A DNA stretch of 64,000 nucleotides from Euphorbia lathyris (Eukaryota > Streptophyta > Magnoliopsida > Malpighiales > Euphorbiaceae): NCBI RefSeq assembly GCF_963576675.1, contig NC_088919.1, positions 43,856,501 through 43,920,500 on the forward strand, written 5' to 3'. Position numbers and translations under genes: made by a program. The notes beneath the pieces were generated by a model. It was not told the DNA's origin, searched no databases, and saw nothing but the letters and a program-made list of their open reading frames with translations. Positions within the stretch are counted from its first letter, which is position 1. Every line of letters begins with the position of its first letter. Positions 33,838 to 45,569 of this stretch are shown piece after piece.

Positions 33838-34309
33838 ATATCCAACAATCCTCCCCTCAGACCAAGGACCACAAGCCTCCCCTCCAGCGATAATCTGTCT
33901 AATCATCTTGTACCGTCGCCAACCCGCGAAACACGCCGCCTTACCACCACAATATCTGGAAGACTTTCGACACAAGGCACTAAGCACAGATTTCCCATCG
34001 CGAGGTCACACTGAGAGCCTCCCACATCTCCTTAGATCTCATGCACCATGACTCCGCACCATGACTCTGAGCATTGTATGCACGTTCTCCCAGCCGAACC
34101 ATCGGCTCTGATACCATTTGTAGAGCCCACGAGTTCACCAACAGCTCCACCATTAGTATGATATTGTCCACTTTGGGCCAAGCCCGCACGGATTTATTTT
34201 TGGGCTCCTTCTCAAAAGGCTTCATACTAATGTTGTTGGTGAACTTCTTTATATATTATGTAACTCCCTTGTATCTTTGCGATGTGGGACTTGGGATGTA
34301 TATCCAACA
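33838..34309 (-). mobile_element. TRIM-type miniature LTR retrotransposon, 3' LTR split by E2
   Basis: The 5' LTR is 34309-34119 (191 bp; minus strand TGTTGGATATACATCCC to GTGGGCTCTACA). The PBS (TGGTATCAGAGC, initiator tRNA-Met) is at 34116-34105. The internal region is 271 bp, with a polypurine tract GAGGGGAGGAT. At 33847 the 3' LTR starts again (TGTTGGATAT) and is interrupted after ten bases by E2. It encodes nothing. The LTR contains an inverted phrase GTTCACCAACA/TGTTGGTGAAC. Confidence 0.85.
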
Positions 34310-34981
34310 TATCCAACTTTATTACGAGGAAATTGTTGTTAGCATCATACACTTGTTAACTTGGTGCCAAATTATGTTGATGCTTACTCCTCTTGTTGCT
34401 CGTTTTCTGTTGCAACTAATCATGAAGATCATCACACTTCGCTCCAACTAATCTGTGCCAACTCAGCATTGTTTGTTGGTTAATTTCAAATAAATTCCCC
34501 ATGATTTCACGTTTTTGCAGATCGATATCTGTGGGTTTTTTTTTTTACAAACGGGACCCTTGTATTAACTTTACCAAATTCGATCGATAACCACCTCAAA
34601 ATGAAAATATTTAAAAATTAGATGGTATTTTAATCAACCTTAATTCTTCAATTTTTTTAGGTTTAAGATCATTTACGTGGTGTTTTTTTTATGAAAAAAA
34701 AAATTAATTAAGCAACTTTAATTCTTCAACTTTTTAGATTTGAGGTTATTTAGGTGTTTTTTTTATGAGAGAGAAAGTTAATATTTAGCTAAAACTCTAA
34801 ATGTTTTTTTACAATTATTTTTGCCCTATTTAAACCCTTGCTTTGTTAAACTTTAGACATAAAAATTATCAATCTAATTTGCTATTCTTTAGAAGTTGAG
34901 AAACGTTGGTGTTTAGTTTCCTTCCACCCAAAAGGATTCATCCTGGACTACGCCTAAGGCGTATCAACTGGTGCTTTCATT
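34310..34981. other. Sequence upstream of E5, no gene seen
   Basis: AT-rich with T runs. It may contain a decayed 5' LTR of E5, but I could not find matching LTR ends. A dyad TACGCCTAAGGCGTA lies just before the E5 gag start. Confidence 0.4.
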
Positions 34982-37900
34982 ATGTCTACTCCACGTACTA
35001 CCGAATCCGAATTTCATGAACTATGCCTCGCCCTCGAACTATCCATCCAAAACACATTACAACAAAGCCTCAAGGATCTCAAAGCCGAAATTCGACATTC
35101 CGAGAAACCACATGGCTCCTCCTCCTTCCAACATTCGCTCACATCTCGTATGAAACCTGAAGCCCCACGGTTCTCCGATATCGACCCCACCAGCTGGATT
35201 TTTAAGATCGATGAATACTTCGACTTTTATAAAACTCCCCCCGATAACCGCGTTAAAATCATCGCACTCCACATGGACGGAATCGCCCTAGAATGGTTTC
35301 GGTGGATGAAAGCAAATTCCCTTTTCACCGGCTGGGCAAATTTATGTGACAAAATACGACGCCGAGTTGGCCCTGCTCAATTCGAAGACCCCCAAGGGCG
35401 CCTATTCAAACTCATGCGAACCGGCACCTTAGACGACTTTATAGCACAATTCGAGAAATTAATGAACCAAGTTACTGGCATTACCGAAGCACAACTGCTT
35501 TCGTGTTTTATCCTCGGCTTGAAACCCACACTGAGCAGAGAAGTCTGCATGGCTAGACCTGCCAATTTACTTGAGGCCATTGATCTCGCCAAAGAATACG
35601 TCGATCGCGTGGGGGAGCTCCGTCAAGAACACCTCAGTACTAACTGAACCAACTGGAAGCCTCAGCTTAACAGTAAACCATGGGTCACCAACACTAATTC
35701 CCCTAAGTCCAATCTGAGCAATGACAAAGACATCAAGCGAGTCCATACGAACACTGAAAAGTCATCTTTACCCTTTCGAAAGCTGACCTAGAAGCAACAA
35801 CAAGAACATCGCTCCCAAGGACTCTGTTTTAACTGCAACGAACGTTTTTTACCAACCCATAAATGCAAAGGACGATTCCTAATGTTAATTGGTGACGACG
35901 ACGATGAGGAACCCACACTCGACTCAAACGAAATTCCATACAACTTGGTCGAAGGCACCCAAGACCTGCTTCTTTCGGGGGATATTTCAAGCCTTCATTC
36001 ATTGACGGGTCAGACAAATCCACGGTCATTTAAAATCCGAGGCAAGTACAATGGCATGGAGGTCTATATCCTCATTAATAGCGGCTCTACGCATAATTTC
36101 ATTCAACCCCGGATCGCCAATCAGCTACATCTTTAAGGAACATCCATCACACCTTTTTACGTCTATGTGGGGAATGGCGATACATTCACATGCTCAAAAT
36201 TATGCCCTCATGTTCCCTTAAAAATCCAAGGAGTCGAATTTACGGTTGATCTGCACGTGCTACCAATCAAAGGGCCAGATATCGTCTTTGGTGTCCAATG
36301 GCTTCAACAATTAGGAGAGGTAACACACGACTATAGCCGTGTGTTGATGCGATTCACTTGGGAGGGAAAAACAGTTCAATTACAAGGGGACGGTCCAGAG
36401 GAGCCACAACACATCAGTTTTGCTCATCTTCAAGCACTTATAGGTTCTGATGAGGTGTCCCACATTTACGAGCTACACCACCTAGACCCTGCCCGGGATA
36501 CATCCGTTGACAAGGATATTCTTACACTCCTACCAACCATCCCAACAGCAATGCACGGACTCCTGTGAGAATTCCAGGGATTATTCACACCACCAGTCAC
36601 ACTTCCACCTAAACGCTGCAACGATCACCACACCCATCTTCTACCCAACACTAAACCGGTTAATGTCCGACCCTACCGTTACCCCCACTTCCAAAAGAAT
36701 GAAATGGAATGACTCGTGACTGATATGTTTCACCAAGGATTAATACGACCATCTCAAAGCCCTTTTTCATCACCTGTCTTATTAGTTAAAAAGAAAGACG
36801 GCTTTTATCGCTTCTATGTTGATTATCGAGCCTTGAACGCAGTTACTATCAGGGACAATTTTCCAATACCTACCATTGATGAGTTATTTGATGAATTAGG
36901 TCACGCAACTATATTCACAAAACTCGATTTACGCGTCGGATTCCATCAGATCAGGGTTCACGAGAGGGATGTCTATAAAATGGCCTTCCGTACTCACGAG
37001 GGACACTACGAGTTCTTGGTCATGCCATTTGGTTTAACAAACGCCCCTTCCACATTCCAGGCTACTATGAACTTGTTGTTTGCCAAGTATCTACGCAAAT
37101 TTGTGATAGTATTTTTTGATGACATACTGGTTTATAGTACCGACATTCAAGCACATACTGCTACAACCATTACCTATACCGTCAGATGTTTGGGAGGAGC
37201 TTACCATGGATTTCATAGTCGGGTTACCCAGTTCTAAAGGCCACACTGTTATTATGGTAGTAGTCGATCGACTTACTAAATATGCTCATTTCGTACCTTT
37301 GCCCAAGCAATTCACCGCGGCGTCAGTAGCATACTTATTTATAGATTCTATTGTTAAACTCCATGGGATCCCGAGATCTATTGCTTCCGATCGTGACTCG
37401 GTATTTATGAGTGCCTTCTGGAAAACGTTACACGAACTTAGTGGAACACAGTTAAAGCACAGTTCTGCTTACCATCCTCAGACTGACGATCAAACAGAAG
37501 TCATCATCCGGTGGTTAGAGCAATATTTACGCACCTTATGTGCTGACAAGCCCTCGGGATGGGTTTCAAGTTTAAGCTGGGCAGAATATAGTTATAACAC
37601 ACACTTCAATGACAACATTCAAATAACTCCTTTCAAGGCTCTATACGGACGAGAACATTCCGCCATCCCCGTATATGTCCCCGGCTCTTCCAAAGTTCCC
37701 ACCCTTGATGAGGTATTACGCGAGCGGGACAACTTGTTACGAACACTTAAGCAAAATCTGTCCGAATTTCAGAACCGCATGAAACAAAAGGCCGACCGAA
37801 AACGTCTTGAGGTTAAGTTTACCATGGGAGACTGGGTATAGGTCAAATTACACCACTATCGACAACAATCAATCACCCATCGCCAATGCTTTAAACTCTC

Positions 37901-37995
37901 ACCACGTTATTTTGGTCCATATCAAGTGTAAAAACAAGTGGGTGCAATTAACCCTCATCGATGCTTACTACTCTTGGTTGATGTTTATATTTTGA
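34982..37995 (+). pseudogene. E5: deleted chromovirus-like Ty3/Gypsy remnant
   Basis: Gag (34982-35647) has a Retrotrans_gag domain (PRFSDIDPTSWIFKIDEYF, LEWFRWM). The knuckle region follows in another state of decay (near 35825). Protease reads INSGSTHNFI, where the catalytic Asp has become Asn. RT begins at 36716 and keeps [32 protein letters not shown] and FFDD. Directly after it the sequence jumps to the integrase core ([21 protein letters not shown]), so RNase H and the integrase zinc domain are deleted around 37140. A TAG follows GDWV at 37839, and the C-terminus decays. LTRs are not recognised. Confidence 0.85.
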
Positions 37996-38686
37996 AAGCG
38001 GAAAGAAATGAAACACCTATAATGGAATTCAAATAAAAAAAATAAAAAAAAAGTACTTGTAAGGATAGATCTATAATATGAAACAAAATATATAGTTTTA
38101 AATCCATAGTTTTTGTTAGTTTTAAATCCTCAAATCATAAGGTTTTTGTTACTATTGAATCCTTCATAATGAAGGATTTAATAGTACAAACCCCTAAAAT
38201 TGAATAAATGGTCCATTTAGACCCCAAAGTTAAGTTGCAAGATCAACTTGGTATAAAATTAACTTTATGTATTAAGTTAACCATTAAACTTGGCATTTAA
38301 AGTCAACTTGGTACAAAATGACACATTTTAACATATGATTAATAGTTTTTTAACAGTCACTTCCAACCACCAATCATATATCATTTTAAACTTCAAATGC
38401 CAAATTAGAGGGTCAAATTGATACATAAACTTAACTTAGGACTAAATTGATTCAAACAAGTATTTCGCTAAATTCATTCCCATGAGCTCTTAAGGGTAAA
38501 GTAACAATTCCACTATTACAATCAAGTTGTGTAATCTAATTATGTATAATACAGTACAAAAAGCACTCACAACCAAAATCTCAAGCATTTCTCGGACATG
38601 AACACAAGGAACAAAGCTATAACCATCACCGCTCCATAACCTTTATATGCTGGCTGAATGTAGTAAACCCTCACGCAGGTCAAATC
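37996..38686. other. Non-coding stretch between E5 and the Lunapark gene
   Basis: AT-rich, including diverged repeats of AAGTCAACTTGGTA-like and TTAAATCC-like phrases. It probably includes the 3' UTR of the Lunapark gene at its right end. Confidence 0.45.
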
Positions 38687-41600
38687 TTAACTAGCTGATT
38701 CTTCCTCTATTTGCCTTTCAATTACTTCCTCAATCTCTGATTCAGCATTAAGTGGGCTTTTACTAGGGGAAATGCTTTCACCTGAAGGATTGATGGCATT
38801 GTCAACTGCTTCAACATTCTCCTTATCTCTTGAGCTGCCTAAATTGGGGGATGTAGTAGAAGAAACATTGTCCTCGGACTGATTTGGCTGATTAAGCAGC
38901 ACATGAGAAAGCACAGGAGAAGAAACAAGGTCTTCGGATTGTTTTGGCTGATTAAGCACAGGAGAAGAAACACGGTCTTCGGATTGTTTTGGCTGATTAA
39001 GCACAGGAGAAGAAACACGGTCTTCGGATTGTTTTGGCTGATTAAGCACAGGAGAAGAAACACGGTCTTCGGATTGTTTTGGCTGATTAAGCGCATGACA
39101 GTGTGGGCAGTAGTATGTAATGTATGGGAAATCCTCTTTCCGGGCAAGGCCTGCAGGAAACCATAACCATGTCATTCTGCAATAAAATTAATGACAACTA
39201 TATTGGCATGTTAACAAACAGGCATAGACCTGCAAGCACATAGAATGACTTGTAGACCATAATTCACTCACCATTATGCATATGGCAGTTCCCACATATA
39301 AGTGCATAAGACTGTGTGGGGTCTTCTCCTACAAGCAATGCTGCTAATCGAGCAATCCAGCCCCCATCATTCAAAGTAGATGCTTGTGGATTTCCATGCT
39401 CAACGATAAGCTGATTATGCTCAGAAGTTTGAAGACTTTCTCTTTCTGCAGAATCTAGCATTCCTTCACTAGAATGATGCACTGGAGGACTCCCTCCACT
39501 ACTGGATCTAGAGGGCATCTGCTTTCTATTCCGAAGTCCACTAGCTTGCACAAATTCAACATCATTACTCTTCCCTGTTGGAATATTGAGATTAGCTTCA
39601 TTTTCGACATACACTTTCAAACCAGAATCCAAACCCAATTTAGATGCCAGTACAGTTGCAGCAGCTGCCTTTGCGGCTGGATCAGGATCATATCTCTACA
39701 TAGAACAGGGTTTAAGACAAATACTCAGAAGAGGCTTTGCATTTTCATTAAACATGGACCATAATAAAAGGGCGGCCCGGTGCATTACGAGTCCCCGCTA
39801 AGCAAGGGTCCGGGGAGGGGTCCCACCACAAGGGTGTACTGGGGGCAAGCCTTCCCTTGCCATTTTTTTTTTGGCAAGAGGCCGCTCCTAAGACTCGAAC
39901 CCGTGACCTTCGGTCACACGACAACAACGTTTTACCGTTGCGCCAAGGCTCGCCCTCAAACATGGACCATAATGCTACTAAATAAATACCATGCCTTGTC
40001 AAATGTGAGCTACTTCATCCATTACAAGAACATACAAGAATTTCCCTATTCAGAAACAAAGAGAGTGTATGGATTAAGGTGGCTATAGTGGCATTATTGG
40101 TAGGATCAAATAAATAGTGATTCTGATGGCAGCAATGTAATAGCAGCATCAGTGACAGTGACCTGTAGTGATGGTGATGAATAGTCCCAAGGATGGAAAA
40201 TGGTTGTATCGCCAATTGGTGTTGTAAATGATAAGAATGAGTGAGTGCTTTAGTAGGATTTAAAATAAAACATGGATGCATAAAAAGTGACACGTAGATA
40301 TTTACAATGACCAGGAATAGCACACGAGTACTAGATCTCTAGTATCTATAGAGACTTGGATACTGTAAAAGAATTCAGAAACATATATATAGAAGTCAGA
40401 TTCTTGTTGAAAGGAAGAATGGATCAATCCTAAATTCTTAATGCATTTTGTGCACGTAAAACATGAAAACACACATGAGATTAACAATGAGGTGGCTTCA
40501 AGCCTGCAACAGAAGGAATACAAATTGCTAAATTATTTTTTACTAAGCAAAGGTATGAGTTGATGAAAAGCCAATTCTATGAAAACTTCAAAATAATAAA
40601 AAGAAAAAAGAAGCCATGTTACTAAGCAAAGATATGAGTTGATGAAAAGCCAATTCTATGAAAACTTCAAAATAATAAAAAGAAAAAAGAAGCCATGACT
40701 GACAAATAATTTTCAAATTCAAAACTGGTTCAAACCTATAACAAATAAGTCTAAATAATATTTGCTCCATTGTCTGTCATAAAAAAATATGTTTTGTTAC
40801 TCAATAAGAACAAACCTAATCTCTTACAGTATATGATGTCTACTCAAACTATTTGTGACATACACTGCAGAAAATATATAACGACGCTTGCTTGATGCAT
40901 CCAGAAACAAGGATGGTGGGAGAAAGTAAAACAGAAACAAATTCCTATGAGAATTCAAGGGCAAGCTTCAGTTCTGATTCAACAACATAATAATATTTTT
41001 CTGTTACCTGAATGAGCTGCTGTGTAGTGTAGTAATTTGTCTTCTCTTTAAGTTCATTAATTTTTGCTTGCCTTTCAGCCCGTAGCCTTTCTAGAGTTCT
41101 CTGATCCTTGCGGTCACCTACAAGATATATAACTTGAGAATAACAAATAAGCCAATTCGAGACTCATGCTGCAAACTGAAAATGACCACGCCTTACATCA
41201 TATAGAACTTTTTAAACTCAAAACCGAGAAAGGCGAAAAAAGAAATGAAATCTTAGTTTAAGCACTGACAAACCAGTTAGAGTCTCAGGTATTATCAATC
41301 CGCCAGTGAGCCACATTCATTAGAAGTAGTCATAGTTATTAAAGGCGCGTGGCGCACTAAGGCGCAAGGGGTCCTGGAGCCATGGCGCATGGCGATGGCG
41401 CGCGCCATAGCGAGACAAGGCGCACTTAAAAAAATAAAAATTATAAAAATATAAAACTAACATAAAACTAAATCATGAAAATATCTAAAAGCATAAATAA
41501 ATTTTAAAATGCAAAATAAACCCCATATTAGAAAACTTTAAAGTTGAATACTAATTCCTAAGTTCTACTCCTAATCAAAACTCTCCAAATCCATCACTCC

Positions 41601-43652
41601 TCATCATCACTATCACACCCCTCATCTAAGGCATCATCAAACTATTGATCATCAAACTGTTGAAGTTGAATTCCCTTTGGCTTCTTTGTTTCTGTTGTTT
41701 GAATCCGTTTGATGTGTTTTCTTTCTACTAAACTTCTTCCTCTTTTAATGACTCTGTCTCTTACTCTTCAAATGACTCTGTCTCTTCCTCTTCAAAGAGT
41801 CTCTTCGTCTTCTACTTAGTTTAAAACCTATAATCTCTCTCCTTTTTAATACTTTTTGTTAATATAACATGTGTTCCATTCCAGATATATAAAGTAACTA
41901 CCAAAAAACTGCCCATAACTGTCTCTAACTGCCAAGGCGCACCTTGGTGCGCCTTTGGCAACTGCCTTTGGCGCAAAATGGCGCACCAGGCGCGCGCCAT
42001 GGCGATTGCACCTCGCCATGGGGCTTCCATGGCGCTAAGGCCTGCGCCTGGTGCGCCATAGGCGCGCCTTTAATAACTATGGAAGTCGTACATTTTTACC
42101 AAAGTCAGTAGATGTTATACTCAGGGGAAGGAAGCAGGAGGAAATTAAGGAGCAGAGCATTTATATCACACACTGACAAGACAGTGTATTCGTTTATGCT
42201 TAGGGTTTGAATTTATTTCTTTCATTGGTAGTTATCATGTAATTGAATTTGAGACAATGTGGTAGTGAGTAGTTATTTGTTAAGTGTATAGTTATATCAA
42301 TTTGTCCAAATTCTAATTGTTAGATTATTGTTCGCTATCCCAGTCATGCGGCCACAAGAAACCTCTTAAATTAACCACTTCCATGTTCTTAGCATTAACT
42401 ACTGGATCTTGTTTGGCATTACCTACCAAGCTCATAAAATCTTATATCCAAGTCAAGCTAATAATTTCTGTTTAAATTTTCCTGTTAAGATATCTCTCCT
42501 AGACATGTATCATCAACTCATTACCTATGCATTCTTACTTTTTGACCAAGATTGGTTCAGAGAACTGGTCCTGATATTGTCAACATGTAAAAAGGAAATG
42601 AAGCTCCAATGAAAAAAGAAAAATCTTTAAGAAATCAAGTTTTATGGAAGTTTGAGACACGTACACATCCTTGTGAAGCTCACAAAAGCCGAATAAGCTG
42701 CAGATGATACACCAGGCAAAAGAAACATGGGCAGAACTCTAAATGCCCTCATCTTCCAATCCAGATCCGTTGATCTTGTTGTCATTATTGCATAACCTAC
42801 TGCAATTACCTGGATTTCAAGTACTATAGTTTAAAAGGGAAAGACAAACTATAAAATTATGGATGGTATTGCCATGGATAAGGCACAACGACAGCTTCAC
42901 AAAAAAATTTGTCCTTTAAAATTAAAAAAAGAGACTGCGCAAGTATCTATAAACCAAATGACAAAGCTATAACATATTAAACCTCAAAGATGAATAATGT
43001 TGCCATCATTCAACAGTGTTTTCGCTATAGTCTATAGATAATAAAAGCAAAATAGATAGGAAGAGCATCCAAATTTCAAAACACATGTCTAAGCAGTCAA
43101 ACTGGAGATACTCATGATGGCAAACTAAGCTTGATTCACTAGAATGGTGGAGAAAACTCAAAGAACAAAGGCCAAGCCCTCTCAGACAAGTTCTACAAGT
43201 CTAAGAACTGCCAAGCTGAAATGGCTCTTCAGTTATCATACATTTAAGTACACAAAGAACAAATTAAAGGGCTAATAAAAGAGAATCTAAAGATGTGCAA
43301 TAAGAATTTCATAAACAAGGGACATAATACACAATGAACATTTGAAGAAAAAATTTGATTTCCGTTGTAACATAATTGCAAAGCAGATGAGAGATAAGGC
43401 AAAAACCTCAAAAATGACAGAGAAAACAATGAGATGTCTGGTCATCTTTCTCCAAGTAAGAGATCTCCTTTTCATTCTACCTAAAACAGCAGCTTCTTCT
43501 TTAGAAATGTTTTGCAGCCTCTTCTCAAAATCGTCACCGTGCAGTCTAAAAACACCATTCCAGATTCGAGACATAATTCCCTTGGGCTTCTTTGGAGTGA
43601 TTGTACTTGGCTTACTTTTATCACTTTCCGCCGTACCTTTATCTTCAGACAT
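38687..43652 (-). CDS. LNP: Lunapark-type ER three-way-junction protein (host gene)
   Basis: Five coding exons with GT-AG introns and matching phases: 43652-43407, 42809-42665, 41117-41008, 39695-39272 and 39150-38687, giving 462 aa. The order is that of plant Lunapark proteins. First comes the N-terminal RIWNGVFRLHGDDFEKRL segment. Two membrane helices follow (HLIVFSVIFEVIAVGYAIM; LPMFLLPGVSSAAYSAFV), then a coiled coil (LERLRAERQAKINELKEK). A C4 zinc finger (LICGNCHMHNG, YYCPHCHALN) spans the exon 4/5 junction. Lunapark acts in the ER membrane with atlastin/RHD3-type GTPases to shape tubule junctions. After the zinc finger this copy has an unusual 15-residue tandem repeat. A stop precedes the ATG in frame. 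No stops interrupt the frame, so the gene looks functional. Confidence 0.93.
38881..39095 (-). repeat. Coding 45-bp minisatellite in the Lunapark last exon
   Basis: The 15-residue unit LNQPKQSEDRVSSPV occurs three times nearly perfectly (45-bp period, units from about 38951). A fourth copy is variant, and a fifth (LNQPNQSEDNVSSTT) is separated by an insert. It lies after the zinc finger in the disordered C-terminus and keeps the frame. Confidence 0.95.
39766..39957 (-). mobile_element. tRNA-derived SINE in Lunapark intron
   Basis: The head on the minus strand has Pol III box A-like (TTGGCGCAACGG) and box B-like (GGTTCGAGTCT) sequence. The element is bounded by a perfect 16-bp duplication, AAACATGGACCATAAT, at 39750-39765 and 39958-39973. 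The body is about 192 bp and resembles the Au-type SINEs widespread in angiosperms. The family name is from memory. Confidence 0.88.
40541..40697. repeat. 79-bp tandem duplication in Lunapark intron
   Basis: The text from TACTAAGCAAAGG to AAGAAGCCATG occurs at 40541 and again at 40620 with almost no difference. It is a recent local duplication without coding content. Confidence 0.92.
41331..42081. mobile_element. hAT-type non-autonomous element in Lunapark intron
   Basis: Terminal inverted repeats CATAGTTATTAAAGGCGCG and its exact complement flank 751 bp. The 8-bp flanks GAAGTAGT and GAAGTCGT differ by one base, the duplication length of hAT. Both ends are rich in GGCGC/GCGCC subterminal repeats, as in hAT. 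The AT-rich centre holds no transposase. Confidence 0.85.
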
Positions 43653-43683
43653 CTCTTTCACACGCTTTCTTCTCTTTCAACTA

Positions 43684-44780
43684 CTGCAAAATGAAATAAA
43701 CAAAAATCATTTGCAACCGTATAAAAAAGTATGGCTGTTCATGGATCAAACCAACTCAATCAACGAAATGATTCATTATGGTTGTTAAAAAATCAGCCCA
43801 ATCCATGGATACTCATAGATTTAGATTGGATTGATTTTGGATTGGATTAGTTTTTAATTTAAACATTACACTATTTTATTATAAATATTTTACATAAAAA
43901 AATAATTATAATTCAAGAATTAAACTCAACCAATCATTTTATGAATAAATATCAAACAATCCAGGTAAACAATTCAATAACTAAACATCTAATAATCAAA
44001 TAACTAAACATCCACCACTCCAATAACTTATACACATCGAAGTCAGCATCCAATAATTCATTAACTAAACATCAAATTAAATATCCCCTACTCCAATAAC
44101 TGAACATCAAATTAAACATCCAATGATCCATTAACTAAACATCAAACTAATCAGAATTACATATTCATAATTATCATATGCAAACTTCAGTTTACTTTGG
44201 CCTTCCTGTTTTCCTCCCAGACAATGCTTGTCCAGAATTTGCAGCAGATTCATTTTCAATGAAAGACAAATTAAAAACACAGCCTTTGGCTTTCATTTGC
44301 CAAATAAAACATGAACTATATACATGAATCGAACTAACTATCACTTAAAACTCAAAACTCAACAAACATAGCTCAGTTAGTAATAATAATTGCATAATAT
44401 TTTGACAAAATAAAACACTGCATAAACAACTATTCCGCAAAGCATATCAGGTGTTGGTCTCATATGAGCATATCTGAGGAATTTGATCTAAAACATATAT
44501 TCAGAATATCTAAAAACTGGACACATTAAGATATGAATGTATGGCAAGATCTCAGCACGCATCAGACCAGACAGAAATAGCAGCAGATTCCAAAACTCAT
44601 TACAGTTCTCACTTAACATATCATGCATCCTGACTAATACACTATGAAGCACGGACTCTTCCCGGGGTCGGAGTGGCCGTGTCGGACTCGTCAGGCACGA
44701 GGACACGGCCGGATTCTCACCCGACACAGCAAAACCGTCTCACCTGAGTTTTTTTTTTCAAATCGGACACGGCGACTTAC
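43684..44780 (-). other. Probable 5'-UTR intron of the Lunapark gene
   Basis: On the minus strand an acceptor CATTTTGCAG ends at 43684, 31 bp before the start codon. A strong donor AGA|GTAAGT lies at 44780. The 5' UTR would include 43683-43653 and a purine-rich exon above 44781. The intron includes AT-rich repeats of ACTAAACATC (43975-44140) and a GC-rich patch with GACACGG motifs (44640-44780) that looks like transposon debris. This rests on splice-site inspection only. Confidence 0.45.
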
Positions 44781-45030
44781 TCTGAATCGCGATTCCTCTG
44801 TGCGGTTCCTTCCTCTTCTTACACTGTGCAATTCCTTCCTCCTTGTGCGATTCTTTTCTTCTCTTCCTCTGCGCGCAGTCTCTTCCTTCTGGTACGATTC
44901 TTCTTTTCTCTTCCTCCTGGGGCGATTCCTTCTCTTCTTCTTCCTCTGCGCGCAGTTTTTTTTTTTTTGGCTGTACAGTGAGATTCAGATCTATTGAAGA
45001 TTTATCACAATCAATCAACGCGTCTTCCAC

Positions 45031-45569
45031 GACGGGGACCTTGGAGGAAGCAGCAGGTAAAAGAAATACTCAAATCGCCAAAACCAGACAATTAATAAAT
45101 CCCAATACAAATACCCATTCAATTTTGCTAATAAATTTCGACCCTACTCGTTACTCAATGTCTAATGAGATTCTGTATAACGAAAAGAAAATTTGTCTTT
45201 ATAATTTATTGGGCTTAATACATTAGGGGACACCTGGCCCAAAGACATATGTCCCACTACCTGTTCATGGACTGGATTCGGACCTGACTTTACATAATTA
45301 CTTGAGGAAATTATATAGAAATTCAGTTTTGGTTTTTGTTTTCCAGTTATATAACTCTTACATTTATTATTTTTTATTTTATCTTATTTTTTTAAGAACA
45401 GAAAAGGTTATTTTTTTAATGAAAATTCGTATGTTATTTTATAGATAAAAAAAACAGTAAATATAACAAGGAGGCTGATCAGAATTCTAAATTTTGTCAT
45501 GCTTGTGTGAAGGCCAAAAAACAAAAAAAAAACACAATCCACAGGTTGCGGACGGATCAGAGCCATTAG
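45031..45569. other. Presumed Lunapark promoter region and LINE junction
   Basis: I see no gene. The promoter should lie here or slightly left, but no TATA box is convincing. The right end passes into the 5'-truncated LINE. Confidence 0.35.

Noticed and set aside
39895..39957. tRNA gene on the minus strand
   Set aside because: Box A and B are present, but the cloverleaf is incomplete, and the segment is the head of a SINE with a 16-bp target duplication.
44758..45030. Minus-strand Lys/Glu-rich 90-aa ORF upstream of Lunapark
   Set aside because: Low-complexity translation of GA-rich sequence. It overlaps the presumed 5'-UTR exon and splice donor, and no homology is recognisable.
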